From the NCBI RefSeq assembly GCF_042664895.1, contig NZ_JBHTBQ010000018.1, positions 98,207 through 162,206 on the forward strand: DNA of 64,000 nt, written 5' to 3'. Both the position numbers and the translations under genes were made by a program. The first letter of the stretch is position 1; every line of letters begins with the position of its first letter. Source of the stretch: Iodobacter arcticus. Its GTDB lineage: Bacteria; Pseudomonadota; Gammaproteobacteria; Burkholderiales; Chitinibacteraceae. Below, in pieces: positions 46,484 through 55,605 of this stretch. A model generated the notes under the pieces. That model searched no databases, was not told the origin of the DNA, and was given only the letters and a program-made list of their open reading frames with translations.

Positions 46484-47011
46484 ATGGACATCAGCAAAAT
46501 TGCCGCAGGCAAAGATTTACCAAACGATTTCAATGTCATTATCGAAATCCCTGCTAATGCACCACCGATCAAATATGAATTCGATAAAGCATCGGGCGCT
46601 ATCATCGTCGATCGTTTTGTTGGCACATCGATGTCCTACCCAATGAACTACGGCTTTGTGCCGCACACCCTGTCGCTAGATGGCGATCCTGTGGATGTGC
46701 TGGTTCACACGCCATTTCCATTGCTGCCAGGTATGGTTATCAAATGCCGCGCGATTGGCGTATTGGGCATGGAAGATGAAGCAGGTATGGATGCAAAAGT
46801 GATTGCCGTACCCGTAGAAAAAGTATGTGCCATGTATGCACATATCCAAAAACTGGAAGACCTGCCAGAGCTGCTGTTAGCTCAAGTAAAACACTACTTC
46901 GAGCACTATAAAGACTTAGAAAAAGGCAAGTGGGTGAAGATTACGGGTTGGGGCGACAAAGCCGCAGCCCACGCAGAGATCATGGAAAGCTACGATCGCG
47001 CGCAGAAGTAA
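46484..47011 (+). CDS. ppa: Inorganic pyrophosphatase
   Basis: 175 residues, family I soluble pyrophosphatase. Hydrolyses PPi in the cytoplasm. Signatures are VIIEIPANAPPIKYEFDKASG, YPMNYGFVPHTL, the metal motif DGDPVDVLV and MDAKVIAVP. The frame is open upstream to 46262, but ATG 46484 gives the family N-terminus MDISKIAAGKDLP and normal length. Cytoplasmic housekeeping gene. Confidence 0.97.
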   Translation: MDISKIAAGKDLPNDFNVIIEIPANAPPIKYEFDKASGAIIVDRFVGTSMSYPMNYGFVPHTLSLDGDPVDVLVHTPFPLLPGMVIKCRAIGVLGMEDEAGMDAKVIAVPVEKVCAMYAHIQKLEDLPELLLAQVKHYFEHYKDLEKGKWVKITGWGDKAAAHAEIMESYDRAQK

Positions 47012-47529
47012 TTAAATACTCGGTGGGAAAACCCTGCCGGTAGATGCACGATAAAACGCGGGTTTCACCCGCCCTACAAGATGATGAATCTAAAAGGGTG
47101 GGTGGGCCCGCGTTTTTTATTGTGCTTTGATTTTTAGTGCCTGCGGCACGTTGATTTAGGTGCGGGCGTCCCGCGGGACCTTCCTTTCTTGTGTGGCCAA
47201 GAAACGAAGCCAAAGAAGGCCACCCCACGAAACACGAAGGCCCCTACGCTGCGGACAATCGAGTCGGCGGCGGGCTGGATTGGCTCGTGCCTCGCTCCCT
47301 TGCCGAAACCCCGCCCCGCTTGTTCCTCGCTTCGGCGTGTTTCAAGGGGAGATTTAAAGCCCCCTGCCACGAGCAGCGATAAAAAGTTAGTTAGCTGGGC
47401 TTGAAAACATTTAAAGCCTATTCAAATACCTTAATTCAAATCCTGTTTTTCTCCGTGAAACTCCGTGAAACTCCGTGTTCTCTGTGGCCTCCGTGGTTCA
47501 AGATTTGGGTTTTCGCTATCTAATATCAA
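47012..47529. repeat. Repeat cluster downstream of ppa
   Basis: 518 bp without a real gene. GTAGGGCGGG-family arm at 47057-47076; long dispersed repeat 47136-~47380 starting AGTGCCTGCGGCACG, with CTTTCTTGTGTGGCCAAGAA and CTACGCTGCGGACAAT, which is the intact relative of the interrupted copy at 43131; CACAGAG-family arm at 47445-47500 with tandem CTCCGTGAAA units. Short GC-rich ORFs here overlap in several frames and are not credible. Confidence 0.7.
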
Positions 47530-48369
47530 CTACGCCCCCAAATGATCGGCATGAAAACGTAAATGCGCTTCAATAAAGCTGGCGATAAAGTAATAGCTAT
47601 GGTCGTAGCCCGGCTGGATATTTAAGGTAAACGGCCACTGTTTGGCGAGAGCGATTTTCTCTAAAGCACTTGGCTGCAATTGCTGCGGTATAAAGCTATC
47701 TTGATCGCCCTGATCAATCAGCAGCGGCAACATCTGCGTGGCGTGCTGCATTAAATGGCAGCTGTCATAAACCAACCATGCGCTTCTATCATCCCCCAGA
47801 TACTCGCTAAACGCCGTTTCACCCCAGGGCACTTGGGCGGGATTTACAATCGGCGCAAAGGCCGAGGCTGATCGATAGGCTTGCGGGTTTTTCAAAGCAA
47901 TCATCAAAGCGCCATGCCCACCCATCGAATGCCCGCTGATGGACTTGCGATTAGTCACCGGGAAATGCCCTTCAATTAAAGCGGGCAATTCGCTGACGAT
48001 ATAATCGTACATCTGATAATGCCGCTGCCACGGTGCCTCGGTGGCATTTACATAAAAGCCAGCGCCCTGCCCCAGATCATAACGCCCCGCATCGGCTACT
48101 TCACTACCTCGCGGGCTAGTATCCGGCATCACCAAAGCAATCCCCAGCTCTGCCGCTACCCGCTGCGCCCCTGCCTTGGTGGCAAAGTTTTCGTCATTGC
48201 AGGTCAGGCCAGATAGCCAATAAACCACCGGCACCTTGCCACCCTGCGCCGTTTGCGGCGGCAAATACACCGCAAACGTCATCTCGCACGAAGTGCTACT
48301 CGCCTGATGCTTATACCGCTTATGCCAGCCGCCAAAACTGCGGTTACTGCTGATGAGTTCCAGAGACAT
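47530..48369 (-). CDS. fghA: S-formylglutathione hydrolase
   Basis: 279 residues. Hydrolyses S-formylglutathione to formate and glutathione, second step of formaldehyde detoxification. Esterase D family: YWLSGLTCNDENF oxyanion region, nucleophile SGHSMGGHGAL, Asp in DQGDQDSF and His in PGYDHSYYF. ATG 48369 is chosen over 48375 because AGGAT is then 6-7 bases away. Downstream of frmA on the same strand with a repeat between. Confidence 0.96.
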   Translation of the reverse strand: MSLELISSNRSFGGWHKRYKHQASSTSCEMTFAVYLPPQTAQGGKVPVVYWLSGLTCNDENFATKAGAQRVAAELGIALVMPDTSPRGSEVADAGRYDLGQGAGFYVNATEAPWQRHYQMYDYIVSELPALIEGHFPVTNRKSISGHSMGGHGALMIALKNPQAYRSASAFAPIVNPAQVPWGETAFSEYLGDDRSAWLVYDSCHLMQHATQMLPLLIDQGDQDSFIPQQLQPSALEKIALAKQWPFTLNIQPGYDHSYYFIASFIEAHLRFHADHLGA

Positions 48370-48428
48370 AACCATCCTTTAGAGATCAAAAAACTAAAGA
48401 TCTATAGACAAAAAAACCTTAAAACAGA

Positions 48429-48547
48429 TCTGTAGACACAGAGAACACAAAGAAAAACACCGAGAAAACCATTAAGAAAAAGCAACTCTGAATTCATTCG
48501 TTTTTCTCTGTGTACTCTGTGTTCTTACCGTTCTCTGTGTCTACAGA
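48429..48547. repeat. MITE-like inverted repeat, CACAGAG family, between frmA and fghA
   Basis: 119 bp with perfect 18-bp terminal inverted repeats ending TCTGTAGACACAGAGAAC / GTTCTCTGTGTCTACAGA. The outer 15 bp are identical to those of the 29206-29313 element. Confidence 0.82.
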
Positions 48548-48576
48548 ACTTAGGATTTTTATACGCGGATCAAACC

Positions 48577-49695
48577 TTAAAAATGAATCACCGAGCGGAT
48601 TGATTTGCCTTCGTGCATTAGCTCAAAGGCGGTGTTGATTTCTTCCAGCGGCATGGTGTGGGTGATGAAATCAGACAATGCGAATTCGCCTTTCATATAG
48701 CGATCTACAAAGCTTGGCAGCTCGCTGCGGCCACGCACGCCGCCAAAGGCTGAGCCGCGCCATACACGGCCGGTAACCAGCTGAAACGGCCGGGTAGAAA
48801 TCTCCTCCCCTGCTCCTGCCACGCCAATAATCACCGATTCACCCCAGCCCTTATGGCAGCATTCCAGCGCTGAGCGCATCACATTCACATTGCCGATGCA
48901 TTCAAAAGAGAAATCCACGCCGCCATCGGTCATTTCTACGATCACATCCTGAATCGGCTTTTCAAAGTCCTTAGGATTGATCACATCAGTTGCGCCCAGC
49001 TGTTTGGCGAGTTCAAACTTGCTGGTATTGATATCAATACCAATAATCCGGCTCGCTCCAGCCATACGTGCACCAATCACCGCCGACAAGCCAATGCCGC
49101 CCAAACCAAAAATCGCCACAGTGTCGCCTGCTTTTACTTTGGCGGTATTCATCACCGCGCCCATACCAGTCGTCACGCCGCAGCCCAGCAGACAGACTTC
49201 TTCTAAAGGCGCTTCTTTATTGATTTTTGCCAGCGAGATTTCTGGCAGCACGGTGTATTCAGAAAAAGTAGACGTGCCCATATAGTGATAAATCGGCTGG
49301 CCGTCTTTATAAAAACGCGTGGTGCCATCAGGCATCACACCACGGCCTTGGGTGGCGCGGATTTTTTGACACAGATTGGTTTTGCCCGATAAACAATACT
49401 TACATTCGCCACATTCCGGGGTGTAAAGCGGAATCACATGATCGCCAATTGCAACGCTGGTCACACCCTCGCCAATCGCCTCCACCACACCCGCGCCCTC
49501 ATGGCCCAGCACCACAGGAAAAATCCCTTCTGAATCCTTGCCCGATAAAGTGTAAGCATCGGTATGGCAAACCCCACTCGCCACGATACGCACCAACACC
49601 TCGCCTTTTTGCGGCGGCATCAAATCAAGCTCTTCAATCACCAAAGGCTGATTAGGCCCCCAAGCCACAGCAGCACGTGTTTTAAGCATCTTCAT
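48577..49695 (-). CDS. frmA: S-(hydroxymethyl)glutathione dehydrogenase / class III alcohol dehydrogenase
   Basis: 372 residues. Zinc-dependent, NAD-linked oxidation of S-hydroxymethylglutathione. Catalytic zinc site GVCHTDAYTLSG, LGHEGAGVVEAIGEG and the GCGVTTGMGAV block; structural zinc Cys cluster ECGECKYCLSGKTNLC; Rossmann AIFGLGGIGLSAVIGARMAG. Start ATG 49695 has AAGGA at 6 bases. Pairs with fghA for formaldehyde detoxification; a LysR gene diverges upstream. Confidence 0.96.
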   Translation of the reverse strand: MKMLKTRAAVAWGPNQPLVIEELDLMPPQKGEVLVRIVASGVCHTDAYTLSGKDSEGIFPVVLGHEGAGVVEAIGEGVTSVAIGDHVIPLYTPECGECKYCLSGKTNLCQKIRATQGRGVMPDGTTRFYKDGQPIYHYMGTSTFSEYTVLPEISLAKINKEAPLEEVCLLGCGVTTGMGAVMNTAKVKAGDTVAIFGLGGIGLSAVIGARMAGASRIIGIDINTSKFELAKQLGATDVINPKDFEKPIQDVIVEMTDGGVDFSFECIGNVNVMRSALECCHKGWGESVIIGVAGAGEEISTRPFQLVTGRVWRGSAFGGVRGRSELPSFVDRYMKGEFALSDFITHTMPLEEINTAFELMHEGKSIRSVIHF

Positions 49696-49868
49696 GACGA
49701 ATCCTTGCGTTTTGATTACCACTATTTTAACCATTACCCAATTAAAGATAATTAGCCTAATAAGAAAGATATTGTTACTGGTGTGTAATAATTGGGGGCT
49801 GACGTACTGCGCTTTCGCTTAGCAACTCTTCGAGTTGTACGCAGAGCTTCGAGTACGTACGGTGCTTA

Positions 49869-49977
49869 GTAGGTTGGGTTAGCTGGTTTATTCGCCTATT
49901 TAGGGCGGAGAAACCAGCGTAACCCAACATTTAGGCGCAATGTTGGGTTACGCGATAAAGCTGCTAACCCAACCTAC
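49869..49977. repeat. Nested palindromic repeat between frmA and a LysR gene
   Basis: Outer perfect 15-bp arms GTAGGTTGGGTTAGC / GCTAACCCAACCTAC and inner perfect 12-bp arms GTAACCCAACAT / ATGTTGGGTTAC (49919-49951). It occupies a third of the 341-bp divergent intergenic region; the rest shows no recognisable operator. Confidence 0.82.
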
Positions 49978-50036
49978 GGGTATTTTTGAGTTGATAGGAC
50001 TGGGTAAAACCCGCCGTTTTAACCGAGAATCAAACA

Positions 50037-50909
50037 ATGCAATGGCAAGGAATCGTTGAATTTATCAGCGTGGCGGAAACACAAAGCTTTACGCTAACAG
50101 CGCAAAAACTAGAGATGTCGGTGGCGCAGGTTAGCCGCCAAGTCAGCGCGCTGGAGCAGCGCCTTGCCGCGCGTTTATTGCACCGCACCACGCGTAAAGT
50201 CAGCCTTACCGAGCAAGGCCAGCTCTATTATCAATACTGCCGCCCGCTACTCGATGGCCTGCACGAGGCCGAGCTGGCGCTGCTGCAAACACAAGATAAG
50301 CCCGTCGGTAAATTACGCATCACCGCGCCGGTTTACTACGGCGAAACAGTGGTTGCACCCATCCTGCACCAGTACCTGATCGACTTTCCCCAGCTGAATG
50401 CTGAATTACTGCTGGATAATCACAAGGTCGATCTGGTGGCCGATCATATCGACTTAGCGATTCGGCTGGGGCCGATGGATGAATCATCCCTGATGGTGAC
50501 GCAGCTAGGCAGCCGTATTCACCATGTTTGCGCATCACCCCAGTATTTAGATCAATACGGCACCCCGCATACGCTGGCCGAGCTAAAACAGCAGCAATGC
50601 TTAATTGGCGCGGTGAATATGTGGCGGTTTAGAGAAGGCACGCAGCACCGCGAAATATCCGTTAACGGGCGCTTGCGCTGTAATAGCGGCAGCAGCCTGG
50701 TGCAGGCCGCTTTAAAAGGCTTGGGGCTGGTGCAATTGCCGGATTATTACGTCGATACTTATTTGCAAAGCGGCCAGCTAATTAGCGTACTCGAGCCCTT
50801 TGCACTCACAGACGGCATATGGGCCATCTCCCCCCGCAGCCGCTTTATCCCGCCCAAGGTCAGCCGCTTTATTGAATACTTGCGAGCGGCTTTATTGCTG
50901 GCAGACTAG
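50037..50909 (+). CDS. LysR-family transcriptional regulator
   Basis: 290 residues. N-terminal winged HTH (SVAETQSFTLTAQKLEMSVAQVSRQVSALEQRLAARLLHRTTRKVSLTEQG, residues ~8-60, in the order expected) and a periplasmic-binding-like effector domain (KLRITAPVYYGETVV ...). Divergent from frmA, so control of formaldehyde genes is possible but only inferred from position. Of the CrgA/AaeR-like subgroup by appearance. Confidence 0.92.
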   Translation: MQWQGIVEFISVAETQSFTLTAQKLEMSVAQVSRQVSALEQRLAARLLHRTTRKVSLTEQGQLYYQYCRPLLDGLHEAELALLQTQDKPVGKLRITAPVYYGETVVAPILHQYLIDFPQLNAELLLDNHKVDLVADHIDLAIRLGPMDESSLMVTQLGSRIHHVCASPQYLDQYGTPHTLAELKQQQCLIGAVNMWRFREGTQHREISVNGRLRCNSGSSLVQAALKGLGLVQLPDYYVDTYLQSGQLISVLEPFALTDGIWAISPRSRFIPPKVSRFIEYLRAALLLAD

Positions 50910-50968
50910 GGTAGAAATTAATTTACAGCATGGCAGCAATGCCGCTCACTTAAGCGGTTTTGCTTGAA

Positions 50969-51078
50969 TTCCCCCTTTGTAAAAGGGGGGCTAGGGGGGA
51001 TTTGCAGTTGATGTTGGGCTTAAATCTACAAAAAACCAAAGGCAAATCCCCCTCTATCCCCCTTTTTCTAAGGGGGAA
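50969..51078. repeat. Inverted repeat, CCCCCTTT family
   Basis: ~37-bp arms (TTCCCCCTTTGTAAAAGGGG at the left, CCCCTTTTTCTAAGGGGGAA at the right) around a 36-bp spacer. It matches the interior of the 43175-43358 element but lacks its CATAAGTATC termini, so the core can move or exist separately. Confidence 0.75.
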
Positions 51079-51112
51079 GCAAAGCCAACATCTTAAATGA
51101 ACAACATTACCC

Positions 51113-51469
51113 TTAGCCCCCCGCCCGCTTCACCACCCAGCCCTTAGGCTTTAAGAATTCCAGCACCACATCGCAATGGTCCCCTTGCACTTCAATCACG
51201 CCGTCTTTAACTGTGCCGCCAGAGCCACAACGGGTTCGCAGCTGCTTGGCCAGCACGGCTAATTCATCATCATCCAGCGGCACGCCTTTGATCAACGTAA
51301 CGCCCTTACCCTTGCGGCCCTTGGTTTCCCTAGAAACGCGCACCACGCCATCACCCGCTGGGCGCGGCTGTTTTTTGCAAATGCAGGCGTCTTTGGGCTG
51401 GCTGCAATCCGGGCACATCGTGCCGTGTTCGGTGGAATAAACAAGGCCACCTAAAGCGTTTTTCATCAT
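51113..51469 (-). CDS. SUI1/eIF1-like translation initiation factor (YciH family)
   Basis: 118 residues. A small N-terminal Cys cluster (MCPDCSQPKDACICKK) precedes a SUI1 domain with SRETKGRKGKGVTLIKG, LAKQLRTRCGSGGTVKDG and EVQGDHCDVVLEFLKPKGW. YciH-type proteins bind the small ribosomal subunit. Starts at tandem ATG ATG. Single gene. Confidence 0.92.
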   Translation of the reverse strand: MMKNALGGLVYSTEHGTMCPDCSQPKDACICKKQPRPAGDGVVRVSRETKGRKGKGVTLIKGVPLDDDELAVLAKQLRTRCGSGGTVKDGVIEVQGDHCDVVLEFLKPKGWVVKRAGG

Positions 51470-51638
51470 GATATTTTTGAAGGTTGAAACTGGACAGCGG
51501 CAGTCTAACAGTCTGTTAGGCTTTAGTGTTCATTGCGCATTAATAGGCCAACCCGCAATGCAGAGGCATATAAACCATGCAAACCCGCTATTTCTAACTG
51601 ATTTATGAACAAAAGATGACTAATTTATAGAAAGGGCG

Positions 51639-51667
51639 TTGACAAGCGGCCAGAGGGATCGTATTAT
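51639..51667 (+). promoter_or_regulatory. Consensus sigma-70 promoter of tRNA-Tyr
   Basis: TTGACA (51639-51644), 17-bp spacer, TATTAT (51662-51667), then a GC-rich discriminator TCGGGCC typical of stringently controlled stable-RNA promoters. Confidence 0.85.
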
Positions 51668-51679
51668 TCGGGCCTCTGT

Positions 51680-51765
51680 GGGGGGGTTACCCCAGCGGTC
51701 AACGGGTCCGGACTGTAAATCCGGCGGCTTAGCCTTCGAAGGTTCGAATCCTTCCCCCCCCACCA
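51680..51765 (+). tRNA. tRNA-Tyr(GUA)
   Basis: 86 nt with encoded CCA. Acceptor is seven G pairing with seven C; anticodon loop ACTGTAAAT with GTA; long variable arm; T arm GAAGG-TTCGAAT-CCTTC. Stands alone. Confidence 0.96.
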
Positions 51766-51850
51766 GAAACCAAAATCAACAGGCGCTCAGTCTGTTTTTT
51801 TTCGTCTGTATATCTCAGAATACGGCTATTGCACATAGGTACAGCACAAT

Positions 51851-51920
51851 TCGTAGGGCGGGTGAAACCCGCCGATTTGCAATATTTCATACCATAAAGG
51901 CGGGTTTCACCCGCCCTACA
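51851..51920. repeat. Paired palindromic repeat, GTAGGGCGGG family
   Basis: Arms 51851-51873 and 51899-51920, the same sequence as the copy at 39675. Lies between tRNA-Tyr and the tonB-like gene. Confidence 0.85.
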
Positions 51921-51992
51921 AAAGATGCATTGCATACCCTTCGCTTAAAATTACGGCCTATCGTGGGCACAAAAGCGCCCCCTACCCTAGCC

Positions 51993-52796
51993 TCAAGACC
52001 TGCCCCACGCTGCTCTTTCATTAATAAACTGATAGTAGCGCAACAGCATAATCTGGCCGCGCTTATCCAAGAGTGGCACGGGCACGGGGCCAAAGGTGGC
52101 GGAGCGTCTTACAATCTGCAAGGCGGCCGCATCCAAAGCCGGGTTGCCCGATGATTGCTCTAAAGTAAGCGATGCAATATTGCCATCGCCATTGAGCACC
52201 AGCCTAAACTGCAAAGTGCCAAACATCGAGCGGCCATACTCATCTTTAGGGAAATTCATTTGCCCGATTCGCTCTACCTTCTTGCGAATTTGCGGCTCCC
52301 AGATATTAAACAGCGCTTGGGTATCCACACTTTGCTGCGCGCGCGTTGCGCCGTTTTCCTGTTGATCTTCTTCTCTTGGCTTTAAATCCGCATAACGAGT
52401 AATAAGCTCCGCAGGCTGTTTGCTCGGTTTGCCCGTCAATGCTTCACCCAAATCATCAATCACCACTTCTTTGCTTGGCACGGCTTTAGCAGCAACTTGG
52501 CTGGCTGGGCGTGCAGGCACGGAGTAATCTTTTTTCACCGGCACTTTAGGCGGCGCTTTTGTCATTACCGGTGGCGGAGTAGGAATAGGCATGGGTTCAG
52601 GCGTGGGCTTTGGGGCAGGCGCTGGCTTGGGCTGCAATTGCAGCTGAATCTCCTGGCTACCCGCCTGCTGTGGCAATACCCGCGGAGTGGCGGCGGGCAG
52701 CAGCAGAAATAACAGATGCACAAGAACAGAAGCCGCTAAGCCATACCATAGCCAGGCCGAATGTCTTTGAGAATCATGAGATACGGCAATATTCAT
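51993..52796 (-). CDS. TonB-like energy transducer protein
   Basis: 267 residues from ATG 52796. One N-terminal membrane helix (WLWYGLAASVLVHLLFLLLP), then a Pro/Lys/Ala-rich periplasmic spacer with PKPAPAPKPTPEP. The C-terminal TonB-type domain has YGRSMFGTLQFRLVLNGDGN, EQSSGNPALDAAALQIVRR and FGPVPVPL. No ExbB/ExbD gene is adjacent. May energise outer-membrane transport or be a TonB paralogue. Divergent from a ferric-reductase-like gene, which hints at iron uptake. Confidence 0.88.
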   Translation of the reverse strand: MNIAVSHDSQRHSAWLWYGLAASVLVHLLFLLLPAATPRVLPQQAGSQEIQLQLQPKPAPAPKPTPEPMPIPTPPPVMTKAPPKVPVKKDYSVPARPASQVAAKAVPSKEVVIDDLGEALTGKPSKQPAELITRYADLKPREEDQQENGATRAQQSVDTQALFNIWEPQIRKKVERIGQMNFPKDEYGRSMFGTLQFRLVLNGDGNIASLTLEQSSGNPALDAAALQIVRRSATFGPVPVPLLDKRGQIMLLRYYQFINERAAWGRS

Positions 52797-52963
52797 AGCG
52801 CTCGGATAGAAAACTGTGCGAGGCATTCTACATAAGGCACAGCCTGTATGGCAGTAAACTTCTTTCATTCGCCACGCGTGCTGCCATTAATACCTAAATC
52901 GCTTAAGTTTCAATTCATATTCATGGCTTCAAATACCGCTATCCAAATAGCGAATCAGCCATC

Positions 52964-54238
52964 ATGAAACCACTTTCCCTACTCTTACTGATCAGCACCC
53001 TGCTTTACTGCCTGTGCAGCTACTTTCAAAACGGCATCCCTGCTAGCTATTGGGATTGGCGGCATGAATTAGTGCTGCTGAGCGGCGTGCAACTGATGAC
53101 TGTCATGTCTGCCGCCATGCTGCTAGCCACTCGCCCAGCTTGGCTGGAAAAAACCCTAAGCGGCTTAGATAAAATGTACGGCCTACACAAGCAGCTGGGT
53201 GTTGCAGCAGGTATTTTACTGGCAACGCACTGGCTGATTAAATTATCCCCCAAGCTGGTCATGGCGATGGAGTGGGTGGCTCCGCGCATCAAACGCAGCG
53301 GCAGCATCAAAGACCCGCTGGTCTCCTTTGCCAAAGATGTCGGTGAATGGGCTGCCTGGGCCGTGCTGGCCATGATAATACTGGCGTTGCTACGTGCCGT
53401 GCCTTACCGCTTTTGGCGCAAAGTGCATCAGCTATTTGCCCCGCTATTTCTAATGGGCGCATTTCATGGCCTGATCCTTATGCCAGGTCGCATGTGGCAA
53501 ACGCCTTTGGGCGCACTCATGGCGGTGCTGCTCATTAGCGGATCAATCTGTGCGATCTACTCACTGCTTGGCAAAATCGGCAAAAGCCGCCAAGTGAATG
53601 GCCATATCAGCCGAATCACCCCATTGCCCGCCAATCAGCTAGAAGTAATTTGCCAAATGAATAGCAACTGGCCCGGCCACCAAGCAGGGCAATTTGCCCT
53701 AGTCAGCTTTAATCAAAGCGAAGGCGCACATCCCTACACCATCGCCTCGGCCCCGCGCAAAAATGGCGAGCTGCGCTTTATCATTAAAGCGCTAGGTGAT
53801 TACACCCGCACACTGGCCCAAGATTTAAAAGTGGGTGGCAAAGTAACAATAGAAGGCCCTTACGGCTGCTTTGATGGCGAGGCCAATAGCCCGCGCCAAG
53901 CATGGATAGCAGGTGGCATCGGCGTTACGCCTTTTTTAGCTTGGCTAGAAAGCCCGGATTTTAAAGGCCAGCAAATCGACTTTTACTACTGCGTAAAAAG
54001 CGCCAAAGACGCCGCCCGCCTAACAGAGATCCAAACCGCCTGCCAAGCCAAGCTCCTGCGCCTGCATTTAATAGAAAGCGATGCTGGCCAGCGCCTCAAT
54101 ATCGCCGCAATCAAAGCCGAAACGCTCGACGATATCTGGTACTGCGGCCCACAAAGCCTAGGCAAAGCCATCAGCCAACACCTCGCCAAAATGAGCAAGC
54201 CACCGCGCTTTCACCATGAAGCATTTGCCATGCGCTAA
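52964..54238 (+). CDS. Ferric reductase-like transmembrane flavoprotein
   Basis: 424 residues. The N-terminal half is membrane: about six hydrophobic segments with His-bearing helices (GLHKQLGVAAGILLATHWLI, VHQLFAPLFLMGAFHGLIL) suited to haem ligation. The C-terminal half is a ferredoxin-reductase module with FAD motif HPYTIASAP and NAD(P) motif GGIGVTPFLAW and end motif WYCGPQSLG. Likely moves electrons from NAD(P)H across the membrane, for example to Fe(III). Strong terminator follows. Confidence 0.88.
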   Translation: MKPLSLLLLISTLLYCLCSYFQNGIPASYWDWRHELVLLSGVQLMTVMSAAMLLATRPAWLEKTLSGLDKMYGLHKQLGVAAGILLATHWLIKLSPKLVMAMEWVAPRIKRSGSIKDPLVSFAKDVGEWAAWAVLAMIILALLRAVPYRFWRKVHQLFAPLFLMGAFHGLILMPGRMWQTPLGALMAVLLISGSICAIYSLLGKIGKSRQVNGHISRITPLPANQLEVICQMNSNWPGHQAGQFALVSFNQSEGAHPYTIASAPRKNGELRFIIKALGDYTRTLAQDLKVGGKVTIEGPYGCFDGEANSPRQAWIAGGIGVTPFLAWLESPDFKGQQIDFYYCVKSAKDAARLTEIQTACQAKLLRLHLIESDAGQRLNIAAIKAETLDDIWYCGPQSLGKAISQHLAKMSKPPRFHHEAFAMR

Positions 54239-54242
54239 GCTA

Positions 54243-54275
54243 AAAATCCGCTAAGGAAAACCATTAGCGGATTTT
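54243..54275 (+). terminator. Terminator after the ferric reductase-like gene
   Basis: AAAATCCGCTAA / TTAGCGGATTTT, a perfect 12-bp stem with a 9-base loop. Confidence 0.82.
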
Positions 54276-54602
54276 ACTGTGACAAAAAAAATACTGGGTA
54301 TATAAACGATTAATTAAATTATTTAAATATAAAACAATAAAAAACATCAATACTTACAATTAAAAAACACCTTTATTTACAAATAAATCATCAAAAAAAA
54401 ATAAATCTTATATTAATAAAAATAATGTGTCGTATATAAGTTATCCCTGTTTGTTATTACACAACTGACAATGTACTATCAATTGCCTGACTCGTAACTG
54501 GCTAAAAGTACATAGTTAATCCTGCATTAAGCTGGGCGCATAGTAATGAGATAGTAATGTACTGACCTATTATTTCTTATCAACTGGATAGAGAGAAACC
54601 AC
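54276..54602. other. AT-rich leader of the PEP-CTERM gene
   Basis: 327 bp, very AT-rich over the first ~150 bases, then GTACATAGTTAATCC and GTACTGACC stretches. It probably holds the promoter; no operator or RNA gene is recognised. Confidence 0.4.
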
Positions 54603-55235
54603 ATGAACTTTACTAAAAGCATCTTAGCAACGGCTCTAGTTTTTGCCGCCTCAACATCGTTCGCGGCAGTAACGTCAACACTTGTTAATAGCGAAAAAAT
54701 CAGCTACCAAAACCACGAACACGCACAGCCAGATGCCGTTAAATACGATGGCACAACCGAGCTGGCATCATTCAACTGGGGCCTGCACCACGCTGATGAA
54801 ACTGCTCAAGTTTTAATCAAGCGCAATGCAGGCGTAACAGGTGAAATCAGCATTCAAAACGGCTTTAACTTCACAGCCGTATCATCATCGACTGATGCTG
54901 CTGCTGCCCGGCTTAAAGTTGGCCAGACTCAAGACATCAAAAAAGGCCAATTTGCTTTGTTCCAAGGCACTTTCACTGACTTTAGCACTGCTGGCGACAC
55001 ACAAATCGGCAGCTGGTATGACTTCAGCGCCGACAATACCCACACCTTTAATGACCTTATCAAAGGTGGCTCTTACTACTACCTGATCAAAGGCAGCATT
55101 ACAGGCACTGCAGGTGCTAACTACACTCTAAGCTCAGTAGCTGCCCCTGTTCCAGAGCCAGAAACCTATGCACTGATGGGCATGGGCCTGATTGGTCTGT
55201 TAGCTGCACGCCGTCGCAAAGCTAGCCGCGCTTAA
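54603..55235 (+). CDS. FxDxF-type PEP-CTERM surface protein
   Basis: 210 residues. Signal peptide MNFTKSILATALVFAASTSFAA. A beta-rich middle includes FNFTAVSSS and GTFTDFSTAGDTQ typical of the FxDxF group. The C-terminal sorting signal is VPEPETYALMGMGLIGLLAARRRKA (PEP motif, helix, Arg cluster). Such proteins are processed by exosortase EpsH-type systems and linked to exopolysaccharide; no exosortase is in this window. Own terminator follows. Confidence 0.93.
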   Translation: MNFTKSILATALVFAASTSFAAVTSTLVNSEKISYQNHEHAQPDAVKYDGTTELASFNWGLHHADETAQVLIKRNAGVTGEISIQNGFNFTAVSSSTDAAAARLKVGQTQDIKKGQFALFQGTFTDFSTAGDTQIGSWYDFSADNTHTFNDLIKGGSYYYLIKGSITGTAGANYTLSSVAAPVPEPETYALMGMGLIGLLAARRRKASRA

Positions 55236-55251
55236 GCAAAATTTAAGCCAT

Positions 55252-55277
55252 AAAAAACGCCCTTTCGGGCGTTTTTT
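55252..55277 (+). terminator. Terminator after the PEP-CTERM gene
   Basis: AAAAAACGCCC / GGGCGTTTTTT with a 4-base loop; also usable on the minus strand for the convergent DUF1294 gene. Confidence 0.88.
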
Positions 55278-55296
55278 TATAACACACACAAACTGA

Positions 55297-55605
55297 TCAC
55301 TCCTGCCAAAAGCCACTCACTGCCAGCAAACACGCTAACGCCGCACAATTGAGCACAATCGTCGCTACAAATACCCGCAAAAAAACCACCTTAGCCGACT
55401 TATGCCTAAGCACCCGCTGCGCCAGCAAAGCCCCCGGCCAGCCCCCCAACACAGCCAGCAAATGCAAAGTACTCTCCTCTGTGCGCCAGCGATTATTCTT
55501 GGCGGCGGATTTATCCAGTGCGTAGGCAATAAAAGCCACTATGCTCACAGCCAAATAGCCACCTGCAATCAGCCACGGCAAATGACCCACATCAAAAAAC
55601 ACCAT
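55297..55605 (-). CDS. DUF1294 membrane protein, lacking the cold-shock domain
   Basis: 102 residues, mostly hydrophobic: VGHLPWLIAGGYLAVSIVAF, then DKSAAKNNRWRTEESTLHLL and GGWPGALLAQRVLRHKSAK, the DUF1294 core. The nucleotide sequence over 55390-55580 is almost identical to 58030-58220 in the full-length relative, so this is a recent partial copy missing the N-terminal cold-shock domain. GGGAG lies 5 bases before its ATG, so it is probably still translated. Function unknown. Confidence 0.85.
   Translation of the reverse strand: MVFFDVGHLPWLIAGGYLAVSIVAFIAYALDKSAAKNNRWRTEESTLHLLAVLGGWPGALLAQRVLRHKSAKVVFLRVFVATIVLNCAALACLLAVSGFWQE

Noticed and set aside
47160..47404. Several overlapping short ORFs
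   Set aside because: They lie in a GC-rich dispersed repeat open in several frames at once; the related copy at 43131 is interrupted and not open.
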